Below, one piece after another: positions 1 to 5,350 of a stretch of 12,953 nt of DNA. The notes under the pieces are model-generated. The model made no database searches. It was not told where the DNA came from and saw nothing but the letters and a program-made list of their open reading frames with translations. Position 1 is the stretch's first letter, and each line of letters begins with the position of its first letter. The stretch is from an uncultured Acetatifactor sp. (GTDB lineage: Bacteria; Bacillota; Clostridia; Lachnospirales; Lachnospiraceae), in the NCBI GenBank assembly GCA_904501885.1, contig CAJGCP010000043.1:1-12953 (forward strand), in the 5' to 3' direction. The position numbers were made by a program, and so were the translations under genes.

Positions 1-1
1 A

Positions 2-1195
2 ATGCGTTATAATTGGTGGAGTTATGGAACAACTCATAATGCTAATGATTTAATAGCAGGAATAGTATTCGCTTATAGCAACCAATCTAATACTGTAACA
101 ACAGGAACTTTAGTAGATTTTAGTTGCGTTGATAATAATAAATATAGATTCCAATTACAATGTGCCTACAACAACAACAACCTTTATTTTCGTAGACAAA
201 ATGGAGATTCGGGTGTTGGAAGATGGGCAGATTGGAAAGAAATAGTACATGATGGGAATATAACACATTACTGTGATTTAAACAGTGTCCCACTTGCTAC
301 AGCCGGTGGGTTAGGTGTTGTCAGTGGCGATGGTACTCATTCAGCAGTTAAAATTGCTACACTAACATATGACACACAATATACTGATGGACCGATAATA
401 TTTGAAATTTCACAACGTATTTATAAGTTTTCTACAATACAATTAAGTATAGGTGGCTCAGTAGGAGCTAAAGAAGTTATATATTTTACAACAGACAATG
501 AAAATCCATATTATATCTATAACGTAGACGGAACTACTTTTGAATTATATGCAGATATGGATTATGAGTGGGGTGGAATCGCATTACATAGAATAAGTGG
601 TTACAAATACAGCAGTCATATTGTTACAGTAAATATGGAGAAAGTATCGTCTATTCCAAGCGGTGCGGTACAATGTACTTACGGAGGAAATGTTAATTAT
701 GCTAATACCGCAGGAGCCTTAACTTCTTACGGTACAATAACAAGCGGTAACACCCAAGCAGTAACAGGCGGTGAGGTTTACAACAAGATAAGAGCAATCT
801 GTGCAACAATGATAACTGTTCGCCAACTATATTTTTGTTCGATTTCATCAAACCCTACTTCTGATGGTGTGACTTTTACTTTGGGAAATTCTGGAACAGA
901 TAACAAAGGGGCAGTATTCAGTATTCCTGCTGGATTTAATGTTGATATAACCACTAATTTTACCAATACATCAAACCGTTACTGCCAATTTGGCACTTGC
1001 CAAAAAACTGCAACTTTGCCTACCGTTCAATCAGCAGGAACAGGGCGAGGTAATTATTCAACACGTGATAGCAACGGTACATCAACTTGTTATGTGGAAT
1101 ATTGGAAAGACCTTGAATATTATGACTTTTTCTTTGGATTCAACGGCAGTAGTTATGGAACGGTAACCATTAAGTTAGTACCAATAAACATTTAA
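2..1195 (+). CDS. Phage tail fibre / receptor-binding protein (5'-partial)
   Basis: The frame is open from the window edge, so the methionine at position 2 is probably internal and the true start lies upstream. Residues about 45-90 (aromatic-rich, with FRRQNGDSGVGRWADWKEI followed by HDGNI) resemble the 'pyocin knob' type repeat of phage tail fibres, which ends in W-x-x-W-K-x-I. A beta-rich middle section follows. A short linker with GGNVNYANTAGALTSYG (about 228-245) is typical of fibre stalk/head junctions. The C-terminal 130 residues, rich in Ser, Thr, Gly, Phe and Tyr, are a plausible receptor-binding head. It sits directly before the DUF1617-like and lysis genes, the usual place for the last tail gene. 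No catalytic motif is visible. The role as a fibre is well supported; the receptor is unknown. Confidence 0.75.
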   Translation: MRYNWWSYGTTHNANDLIAGIVFAYSNQSNTVTTGTLVDFSCVDNNKYRFQLQCAYNNNNLYFRRQNGDSGVGRWADWKEIVHDGNITHYCDLNSVPLATAGGLGVVSGDGTHSAVKIATLTYDTQYTDGPIIFEISQRIYKFSTIQLSIGGSVGAKEVIYFTTDNENPYYIYNVDGTTFELYADMDYEWGGIALHRISGYKYSSHIVTVNMEKVSSIPSGAVQCTYGGNVNYANTAGALTSYGTITSGNTQAVTGGEVYNKIRAICATMITVRQLYFCSISSNPTSDGVTFTLGNSGTDNKGAVFSIPAGFNVDITTNFTNTSNRYCQFGTCQKTATLPTVQSAGTGRGNYSTRDSNGTSTCYVEYWKDLEYYDFFFGFNGSSYGTVTIKLVPINI

Positions 1196-1214
1196 TAAAA
1201 AGGAGGATATACAA

Positions 1215-1598
1215 ATGAAACTTACAAATCAACAGATTATCAACTTATCAAACGCACTTACACCCTTTATGCAAAAAGACATGCCATATCGGACGGCGTT
1301 GCGTATGTCGAAGAACGCAAAGAATATATCTGACAAGATAAGCGACTTCGCAAAAGATGAGCAGGAGCTCATAAAGAAGTATGCAGTCTGCGATGAGGAT
1401 GGAGAGCCGATATTTACAGACGGCCGTTTTGACATAACAAAAGGCAAGGAAGAGGACTTTGCACAAGACCGTAGAACGCTTTTTGATTTAGAAATTGATG
1501 TTGATATATATCCTATTGCGGAAAATGAGTTAGAGGACATCACATTGACGCCAGAGCAGGCGTTAGCAATCGAGCCTATAATGGAGGTGGTAGAATGA
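1215..1598 (+). CDS. DUF1617-like small phage protein
   Basis: A 127-residue acidic protein. It starts at ATG 1215 behind a strong AAAGGAGG site (1198-1205). The layout of an N-terminal MKLTNQQIINLSNALTPF segment, a central Lys/Asp-rich helical stretch with EDGEPIF, and a C-terminal 'E-x-I-x-x-x-P-x-x-x-x-A-I-E-P-I' matches my memory of DUF1617 proteins found between the tail fibre and holin in Firmicutes phages. No membrane segment or catalytic motif is seen. It overlaps the holin gene by four bases (ATGA at 1595-1598), so the two are probably translationally coupled. Its role is unknown; by position it could act in tail completion or lysis timing. Gene certain, family likely. Confidence 0.7.
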   Translation: MKLTNQQIINLSNALTPFMQKDMPYRTALRMSKNAKNISDKISDFAKDEQELIKKYAVCDEDGEPIFTDGRFDITKGKEEDFAQDRRTLFDLEIDVDIYPIAENELEDITLTPEQALAIEPIMEVVE

Positions 1599-1795
1599 AA
1601 AGAAAGCTAACATCAAGAAAACTGTGGATGAGCATTGCATCTTTCACAACAATGCTCTTGATTTACTTCGGAGCAAGTAACACAAAAGCCGAACAAGTGG
1701 CAGCGTTAATCATGGCAGGTGCATCTGTCATTGGGTATGTTGTTGGTGAGGGATTAGCTGATAGTAGTACGGAGGATAAACATGATACCAAGTGA
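1595..1795 (+). CDS. Phage holin (small, one or two TM segments)
   Basis: A 66-residue protein with a basic N-terminus (MKRKLTSRKLW), a hydrophobic segment at about 12-27, a short polar turn (ASNTKAEQ) and a second hydrophobic segment at about 34-52 (VAALIMAGASVIGYVVGEG). It ends in a charged tail. This hairpin topology, size and position directly before an endolysin fit a holin that would form inner-membrane lesions to release or activate the lysin. It resembles small clostridial phage holins starting K-L-T-S-R-K-x-W. The start is coupled by ATGA to the upstream gene, with GGAGGTGG just before it. It overlaps the next gene by 14 bases. Confidence 0.72.
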   Translation: MKRKLTSRKLWMSIASFTTMLLIYFGASNTKAEQVAALIMAGASVIGYVVGEGLADSSTEDKHDTK

Positions 1796-2024
1796 AATTA
1801 TTGTAGCGGGAATATCGCTTATTGGCACATTCGCAGGTTCTTATTCAGGTATGCGCCTTATGTCATACAGAATAGAACAGTTAGAAAAGCGTGTGGACAA
1901 GCACAATCAAGTGATTGAGCGCACTTATAAGTTGGAAGAGGATAGTGCAGTATTGCACGAAAAAATAAGTGTTGCCAATCACAGAATAGACGATTTAGAG
2001 AGGAGAAAAGACGATGGCAAGTAA
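1782..2024 (+). CDS. XhlA/BhlA-like TM plus coiled-coil lysis accessory protein
   Basis: An 80-residue protein. The ATG at 1782 follows GGAGG (1772-1776). It has one N-terminal hydrophobic segment (about 4-20, with glycines) followed by a long charged helix with heptad-like spacing (RIEQLEKRVDKHNQV through RIDDLERR), i.e. a probable coiled coil. One TM segment plus a cytoplasmic or external coiled coil is the plan of XhlA/hemolysin-type phage lysis proteins and some small holins. XhlA-type proteins normally place the TM at the C-terminus, so the arrangement here is reversed and the family call is tentative. It lies between holin and endolysin and overlaps both (14 and 11 bases), which supports a lysis role. 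It could instead be an antiholin or spanin-like factor. Confidence 0.55.
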   Translation: MIPSEIIVAGISLIGTFAGSYSGMRLMSYRIEQLEKRVDKHNQVIERTYKLEEDSAVLHEKISVANHRIDDLERRKDDGK

Positions 2025-2538
2025 TAAGTTCGCATGGGCGAGTATCGGAGAAAACGGACACGCAACAGGGGGTAAGCGTGGTGACCAGACAGGGCGTGAG
2101 GTTAAAGTTGGAGATTATTACAACTTCGGGCAAGATTGTGTGATCAGATTTAAGGACAGGAGCATTGCGAAAAAAGCAGGGCAGATTGCGAGATTTATCG
2201 CCAATGATGATAGTTGTGGGTACAATCAGGACGATAGGATAAGCCTTTATTGTGATTGTCAGGATTTGGATTGGGATTTTTCAAAGATAAAAAAAGCCAT
2301 GAAAAAAGGCACGTTCCCAAAGTGCAATACAGACTGTTCTGCATTTGTGTCTACAGTCATAAACATCGCCTATGGGCGCAAGATGGTAGGATGCTTCACA
2401 ACATCTACAATGTATGATAACACGGTAAAGAAGTACCCTAAACAGTTTGAAAAGATTAGTGTCACAAAAGCCAAAGAACAATGGCGCAAGGGTGATATGC
2501 CATTGAAGGCTGGTAAGCATGTTATTATAAATGTTTAG
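2014..2538 (+). CDS. Endolysin, minimal Cys/His peptidoglycan hydrolase (NlpC/P60- or CHAP-like)
   Basis: A 174-residue protein. The N-terminal half has the phage hydrolase signature: an ENGHATGGKRGDQTGREV segment (13-30), then YN, then basic and Asp-rich stretches. The nucleophile is most likely Cys108 in the NTDCSAFVS context, a typical Cys-hydrolase motif. His169 in AGKHVIINV is the likely catalytic His, preceded by the customary KGD (159-161). The protein stops five residues after that His, so there is no cell-wall-binding domain and hardly any C-terminal strand. Related hydrolases usually continue. The reading frame downstream of the TAG gives only 14 further codons with no domain, so this is not a simple premature stop. 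SD GAGGAG lies before ATG 2014. It closes the lysis cassette. Confidence 0.75.
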   Translation: MASNKFAWASIGENGHATGGKRGDQTGREVKVGDYYNFGQDCVIRFKDRSIAKKAGQIARFIANDDSCGYNQDDRISLYCDCQDLDWDFSKIKKAMKKGTFPKCNTDCSAFVSTVINIAYGRKMVGCFTTSTMYDNTVKKYPKQFEKISVTKAKEQWRKGDMPLKAGKHVIINV

Positions 2539-2567
2539 TTGACAAAAGCGAAAAAAAATCATATCAT
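2539..2567 (+). promoter_or_regulatory. Consensus sigma-A promoter after the lysis module
   Basis: TTGACA (2539-2544), a 17-base spacer, then TATCAT (2562-2567). The first two bases of the -35 follow directly after the endolysin TAG. The start site would be near 2574. No plus-strand gene lies ahead, only the terminator at 2701-2737, so this looks like the promoter of a short non-coding transcript. Confidence 0.6.
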
Positions 2568-2585
2568 GGATAAAATATAAATCTT

Positions 2586-2607
2586 ACTACACCATTATTA
2601 CACCATT
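2586..2607 (+). repeat. Two tandem 11-bp direct repeats (left arm-type cluster)
   Basis: ACTACACCATT (2586-2596) and ATTACACCATT (2597-2607) stand head to tail, differing at one base. The same pair recurs at 2772-2793. Beside a tyrosine integrase gene these are best read as arm-type binding sites for its N-terminal domain. Confidence 0.6.
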
Positions 2608-2700
2608 TAGGGGGTAATAATCCTCTAAACGAGCAAAAGTGGTAGTAAAGATAAATTAATTTAATCCGTATTTTTTGAAACATTGAAAAGTGAGTAATAG

Positions 2701-2737
2701 AGCCAAACCTTAATGAATATATGGGTTTGGCTTTTTT
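2701..2737 (+). terminator. Intrinsic terminator, plus strand
   Basis: AGCCAAACC (2701-2709) pairs perfectly with GGTTTGGCT (2724-2732); the loop is 14 bases and a six-base T run ends at 2737. It would end both read-through from the lysis operon and the short transcript from 2539-2567. Confidence 0.85.
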
Positions 2738-2771
2738 GTGAGATTTTTTGAAATCATATAAAACAATCTGT

Positions 2772-2804
2772 ACTACACCATTATTACACCATTACTACAC
2801 CATC
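2772..2804 (+). repeat. Three tandem 11-bp direct repeats (right arm-type cluster)
   Basis: ACTACACCATT (2772-2782), ATTACACCATT (2783-2793) and ACTACACCATC (2794-2804). It lies 164 bp from the left cluster, in the same orientation, and 42 bp from the integrase stop codon. The repeat unit and the 2+3 arrangement are what arm sites of a lambda- or Tn916-type integrase look like. Confidence 0.6.
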
Positions 2805-2821
2805 ACCTCGTTTTTTTCTAA

Positions 2822-2847
2822 TAAAAAAAGGGCGATTATTTCGCCCT
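2822..2847 (-). terminator. Intrinsic terminator of integrase, minus strand
   Basis: AGGGCGA (2829-2835) pairs with TCGCCCT (2841-2847), loop of five. On the minus strand the stem is followed by a T run (A run 2823-2829 on the plus strand). The integrase stop codon (2847-2849) shares a base with the stem. A further T7/A7 complementarity at 2810-2829 may make it partly bidirectional. Confidence 0.8.
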
Positions 2848-3884
2848 CAATAAATAAATCTTTGCATCTCGTCATAGAGCACTTCATCCGATATGTGAGT
2901 ATAGACCTTAAGAGTCACAGAATCGAGCTGATGCCCCACTATCTTCTTCACGTAAACATCATCAAGTTTTAATTCTTTCGCTCTCGATACAAATGTATGC
3001 CTTGTGTCATGTGGTCGGTGCTGGGTGAGCCGATCAGCATTAGTGGCAAAAAAAGGCTTCCAATGGCGCTCCATCAAATTGCTATATTTAAACCTTTTCC
3101 CTCTTGGAGTTTCAAAAAGAAATTGATTGTTTATGCTCTTGTTCCTGTTGATGATAGGCCTTATTTGTTCGTGTATTGGAACGTGACGGATTCCGGCATT
3201 AGTCTTAGATTTAGTAATGTCGATATAATCGTCATAAATATTTGATAACTCTATGTTTAACGCTTCATCAATTCTCGTTCCGGTATAGAGCAGGAACAGA
3301 GCAATGGCAGCAGTGCATTCTTCTTGTTGCTCCCACAACACATCAATTTCTTTCTTTGAAAACGGAACTCTTTCAATCACAGGCGCAGATTTTTCAAATG
3401 TTAAAAACTTAGCGTAATCCCTGTCGCATATATCGTTTTGAATTGCATAAGAAAATGCTCCGCTAAGGATTATTTTATAAAATCGAAGAGTTTTATCTGT
3501 TAAGCCAGTATCATTAAAGAACTCTTGTAAGATCCCGGTCTTTAATTCCGCTATTGGATAATTGTGAAATCTTTCCATTTTCTCAAAATATTTGTCATAT
3601 TTGGAAGCCGTAGTTTGAGATATCCTCTTGTGGTGAGTCTCTGCCCATTTATCATAACAGAACTTCAACGTGATTTTCTTTTTATCCAAATCCCAAGGCT
3701 TGTTATTGTATTCGGCTAATGCTTCAAGTGCGTCTTTCCTTGTCCTGTAATAACCAATAGTCTTTACTTTTCGTTTAGCTTTGTCCCCTACAAGCTCCCA
3801 TCCAACAGTCTTTTTAACAACCCACGGATTCCGTAAATTTTGTTTTAATTTATAAACAGACCCATATCCATTTGGCAATCTCAT
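2847..3884 (-). CDS. int: Tyrosine site-specific integrase
   Basis: A 345-residue tyrosine recombinase that catalyses phage integration and excision. Residues 1-65 form an arm-site-binding domain (GYGSVYKL... TIGYYRTRKDALEAL). Residues about 70-160 are a SAM-like core-binding domain. Residues about 170-345 are the catalytic domain, with Arg204 (TGTRIDEAL), probable Lys227, His292 and Arg295 (HDTRHTF), His318 (VGHQ) and nucleophile Tyr328 (KVYTHI). All catalytic residues are present and the length is normal, so it should be active. The ATG at 3884 follows AAGGGGG. It is read from its own promoter (3900-3928), which carries an operator, and ends at a terminator abutting its stop. The adjoining 11-bp repeats are its likely arm sites. 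Confidence 0.95.
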   Translation of the reverse strand: MRLPNGYGSVYKLKQNLRNPWVVKKTVGWELVGDKAKRKVKTIGYYRTRKDALEALAEYNNKPWDLDKKKITLKFCYDKWAETHHKRISQTTASKYDKYFEKMERFHNYPIAELKTGILQEFFNDTGLTDKTLRFYKIILSGAFSYAIQNDICDRDYAKFLTFEKSAPVIERVPFSKKEIDVLWEQQEECTAAIALFLLYTGTRIDEALNIELSNIYDDYIDITKSKTNAGIRHVPIHEQIRPIINRNKSINNQFLFETPRGKRFKYSNLMERHWKPFFATNADRLTQHRPHDTRHTFVSRAKELKLDDVYVKKIVGHQLDSVTLKVYTHISDEVLYDEMQRFIY

Positions 3885-3899
3885 AAATTCCCCCTTGAC

Positions 3900-3928
3900 A
3901 GAATAAACCCAATAGTTTACTCTGTAAA
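3900..3928 (-). promoter_or_regulatory. Integrase promoter
   Basis: On the minus strand TTTACA (3923-3928), a 17-base spacer, then TATTCT (3900-3905), about 16 bases ahead of the integrase start. An operator copy (3916-3928) covers the -35 box, so binding of the repressor there would shut integrase off. Confidence 0.5.
3916..3928. promoter_or_regulatory. Repressor operator O3
   Basis: TTTACTCTGTAAA: near-palindrome (one arm mismatch) of the same form as the copies at 4469-4481 and 4521-4533. It overlaps the -35 of the integrase promoter. The match extends past the palindrome (GTAAATGAA is also found after O2). Confidence 0.6.
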
Positions 3929-3987
3929 TGAAAGCTGTTTCCTATTTTTGCAAATGTGCTTTCAACAATTATATAGCGATTCGGTGG

Positions 3988-4020
3988 AAGAGGTGCTGAT
4001 TGACTCACAGTACCTCTTTT
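3988..4020 (+). terminator. Plus-strand intrinsic terminator between int and repressor
   Basis: An 11-bp stem pairs 3988-3998 with 4008-4018 around a 9-base loop, followed by a T-rich tail (TTTTGCTTTTATTTATT). The stem contains one G-T pair on the plus strand, which is allowed in RNA. The minus-strand RNA would have an A-C mismatch and no U run. The hairpin is therefore best for plus-strand transcripts, although both neighbouring genes are on the minus strand. Confidence 0.55.
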
Positions 4021-4024
4021 GCTT

Positions 4025-4432
4025 TTATTTATTATGAATTTCAACGTGAATATCAGGAGCATCTGCCTTTTCCGCTCTCTTTAATACGGTCTGTATAAAA
4101 TCAGAACATATCTGTTTTTCTTTTTTTGACAATTTAGAATATTCAGCTATAATTGCAGCTGAAATATTGTCGAGATCAAATTCATTCTTTATCTTTTCCA
4201 ATTCATGGTCAGAATTTATCAGAACATAGTCAGGCGATTTCGAAATCGAGTTCTCTTTTATTCCGTAAAAATCCAAAATAAGGTTGACAACCGGAGTTGT
4301 CGGGGTTCTTTTTCCGGATGACCACAGAGACACAGACGATTCGCTAACGCCGATATCCCTTGCAATCTCGCTGTTTTTTATCCCTTTTTCGTGCAACACA
4401 TTAATTATATCAACGATATTTCCATTACTCAT
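4025..4432 (-). CDS. XRE-family phage repressor (CI-like)
   Basis: A 135-residue protein with an N-terminal HTH_3/XRE domain (about 5-58; the helix-turn-helix reads KNSEIARDIGVSESSVSLWSSG, positions 19-40). The C-terminal half is charged and helical and probably dimerises. It has no S24/LexA-type peptidase (no Ser/Lys dyad region), and the length leaves no room for one. It would keep lysogeny by binding the three TTTAC-type operators. ATG 4432 follows GGAGGG on the minus strand. Its promoter (4454-4481) carries one operator on the -35, indicating autoregulation. It is divergent from the early operon, the classic phage switch layout. No ImmA-type metalloprotease gene is seen, so the inducing mechanism is unclear. 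Confidence 0.88.
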   Translation of the reverse strand: MSNGNIVDIINVLHEKGIKNSEIARDIGVSESSVSLWSSGKRTPTTPVVNLILDFYGIKENSISKSPDYVLINSDHELEKIKNEFDLDNISAAIIAEYSKLSKKEKQICSDFIQTVLKRAEKADAPDIHVEIHNK

Positions 4433-4453
4433 TTTAATTCCCTCCTTTTTATA

Positions 4454-4481
4454 AGAATAACATATTTTTTTACAATGTCAA
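4454..4481 (-). promoter_or_regulatory. Repressor promoter
   Basis: On the minus strand TTGACA (4476-4481), a 16-base spacer ending in TGT (extended -10), then TATTCT (4454-4459). Operator O1 overlaps the -35. The start would be about 15-20 bases before the repressor ATG. Confidence 0.6.
4469..4481. promoter_or_regulatory. Repressor operator O1
   Basis: TTTACAATGTCAA differs from the perfect palindrome O2 at one base. It covers the -35 of the repressor promoter. Its centre lies 52 bp (about five helical turns) from that of O2, which would suit cooperative binding on one face. Confidence 0.65.
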
Positions 4482-4499
4482 GAAAAAACAAAAAATAAC

Positions 4500-4528
4500 T
4501 TGACATAATAAATATAATACTTTACAAT
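4500..4528 (+). promoter_or_regulatory. Early lytic promoter
   Basis: TTGACA (4500-4505), 17-base spacer, TACAAT (4523-4528). Transcription would start near 4535, giving a short leader to the ATG at 4562. The perfect operator O2 sits on the -10, so repressor binding would block it. Confidence 0.7.
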
Positions 4529-4533
4529 GTAAA
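4521..4533. promoter_or_regulatory. Repressor operator O2
   Basis: TTTACAATGTAAA is a perfect 13-bp palindrome (six-base arms around one A). It overlaps the -10 of the early promoter. It is the best copy of the three operators and so the likely highest-affinity site. Confidence 0.7.
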
Positions 4534-4561
4534 TGAAGTGAGCAAAATGGAGGTGAAAAAA

Positions 4562-4789
4562 ATGACGGAATTAGAATTGGCACAACAGCTGGCATTTGAG
4601 AGCTGCACAAAAGAGCAAAAGACCTTAGTATATGGATTTATTCAGGGTTTAAAGGCAGCGAAGGAGGTTAAGCCAAATGGACAAAATGAGAAAAAAGACA
4701 AAAGAAGTGGCGGAAATGATGGGTGTCACGCCAATGGCATTAAGGCTGATGGCACGACAAAACAAAATTCCCGGCGCGATCGCATATAA
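4562..4789 (+). CDS. First early gene, small hypothetical protein
   Basis: A 75-residue protein from ATG 4562, chosen because GGAGGTG (4549-4555) lies six bases ahead; an in-frame GTG at 4538 has no such site and would lie almost at the transcript start. Residues 1-38 (MTELELAQQLAFESC... FIQGLKAAKE) are helical and resemble small early phage proteins of the type 'QKxLVxGFIQGL'. The remaining C-terminal half is Lys/Asn/Gly-rich and unstructured, and it lies in the 113-base overlap with the next gene. That tail is probably a by-product of the overlap. No function can be assigned. Confidence 0.6.
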   Translation: MTELELAQQLAFESCTKEQKTLVYGFIQGLKAAKEVKPNGQNEKKDKRSGGNDGCHANGIKADGTTKQNSRRDRI

Positions 4790-4874
4790 GGGGAACGGCG
4801 AAAGATGGGTGTATAAATACAATGTCGCATTGATAGAGCGGTATATGAGGGGGGAGACGTCATGGACGAATTAG
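4677..4874 (+). CDS. Small HTH protein, excisionase/early regulator-like
   Basis: A 65-residue basic protein with a helix-turn-helix at about 7-32 (KTKEVAEMMGVTPMALRLMARQ). A wing-like segment (GERWVYKYNVALIERYM) follows. This is the plan of MerR-like winged-helix excisionases (Xis) and small phage DNA-binding proteins placed first in early operons. The start is firm: AAGGAGGT (4661-4668) lies eight bases before ATG 4677. The first 113 bases are shared with the end of the upstream gene in another frame. It may be the excision factor that cooperates with the integrase at the arm repeats, or a Cro-like regulator. The HTH is fairly certain, the role inferred. Confidence 0.65.
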   Translation: MDKMRKKTKEVAEMMGVTPMALRLMARQNKIPGAIAYKGNGERWVYKYNVALIERYMRGETSWTN

Positions 4875-5350
4875 ACAGAGCAGGAGTGAGCATTTTAATT
4901 TTTGCTATTTGCATTTTTTCAATATCATTTTTTTTGGAAAAACACAAAACCGTTGCAGACGCTCCTAAAAGCGAAGAAAAACGTGTGGTAAATACTTCAC
5001 TCCCAACGGAGACTCCGAAAGAGCAGAAGAAAAAGAAAACAAAAAAGAACCTTATAACTGTAAAATTGACCGCTTACTGTCCTTGTCATGAGTGCTCAGG
5101 TAAGTGGGGGCACGCCACAAGCACAGGTGTTAGAGCGACAGAGGGGCGAACGGTAGCGGTTGATCCACAATATATCCCTTACGGCACATATCTACGCATT
5201 GATGGGAAAGTTTACAAGGCGGAGGATTGCGGGAGCGCTGTTAAAGGGCATCACGTTGATGTTTTTTTTGAGAACCACGATTCCGTAACAAAATTTGGAA
5301 CAAAAAAGAAAAAAATCGAGATATTGGACGTGATATTAGATGAGGAATAA
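4862..5350 (+). CDS. Membrane-anchored 3D-domain protein
   Basis: A 162-residue protein. Residues 7-25 form a membrane segment or uncleaved signal anchor. Residues 33-63 are a Lys-rich linker. Residues about 66-158 are a 3D domain, named for three conserved aspartates: Asp101 (VAVDP), Asp122 (AEDCG) and Asp133 (HVDVFF), with TAYCPCHECSG at the front and G-T-Y-L ahead of the second Asp. The domain is a double-psi beta barrel found in MltA-type lytic transglycosylases and Rpf/YocH-like wall proteins, so it would act on peptidoglycan outside the membrane. Its place in the early operon, remote from the lysis genes, is notable though known from other Firmicutes phages. The ATG at 4862 overlaps the previous gene by 13 bases. 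Confidence 0.85.
   Translation: MDELDRAGVSILIFAICIFSISFFLEKHKTVADAPKSEEKRVVNTSLPTETPKEQKKKKTKKNLITVKLTAYCPCHECSGKWGHATSTGVRATEGRTVAVDPQYIPYGTYLRIDGKVYKAEDCGSAVKGHHVDVFFENHDSVTKFGTKKKKIEILDVILDEE

Larger units (their letters stand above)
2574..2737 (+). ncRNA. Candidate ~165-nt small RNA in the attP region
   Basis: Bounded by the consensus promoter at 2539-2567 and a strong intrinsic terminator (2701-2737). Between them no ORF with a ribosome site is seen. By eye the transcript folds. Bases 2582-2592 can pair with 2641-2651 (two single-base bulges), enclosing a 9-bp hairpin of 2606-2614 with 2621-2629 (loop TAATAA, two G-T wobbles). An AT palindrome lies at 2653-2662, then the terminator stem. 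This is an inference from sequence signals only. The same bases also carry arm-type repeats, so the inverted repeats could instead serve integration. No known sRNA family is recognised. Confidence 0.42.
2539..2846. other. Gene-free region, probable attP
   Basis: This 308-base stretch between endolysin and integrase contains no credible gene. It holds the promoter at 2539-2567, arm-type repeat clusters at 2586-2607 and 2772-2804, a 9-bp hairpin at 2606-2629, a plus-strand terminator at 2701-2737 and the integrase terminator at 2822-2847. The crossover core should lie between the clusters (2608-2771); it cannot be fixed without the bacterial attB. A plain 11-bp repeat ATTTTTTGAAA occurs at 2670-2680 and 2743-2753. 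Having both arm clusters around one interval implies an unrecombined attP, not attL or attR. Confidence 0.55.

Noticed and set aside
800..1195. Diversity-generating retroelement variable region at the tail-fibre C-terminus
   Set aside because: No reverse transcriptase and no template repeat are present in the window, and no adenine-biased repeat copy was seen.
2670..2753. ATTTTTTGAAA direct repeat (2670-2680, 2743-2753) as att core duplication
   Set aside because: Low-complexity 11-mer in AT-rich DNA, and an intact attP should carry only one core. Not evidence by itself.
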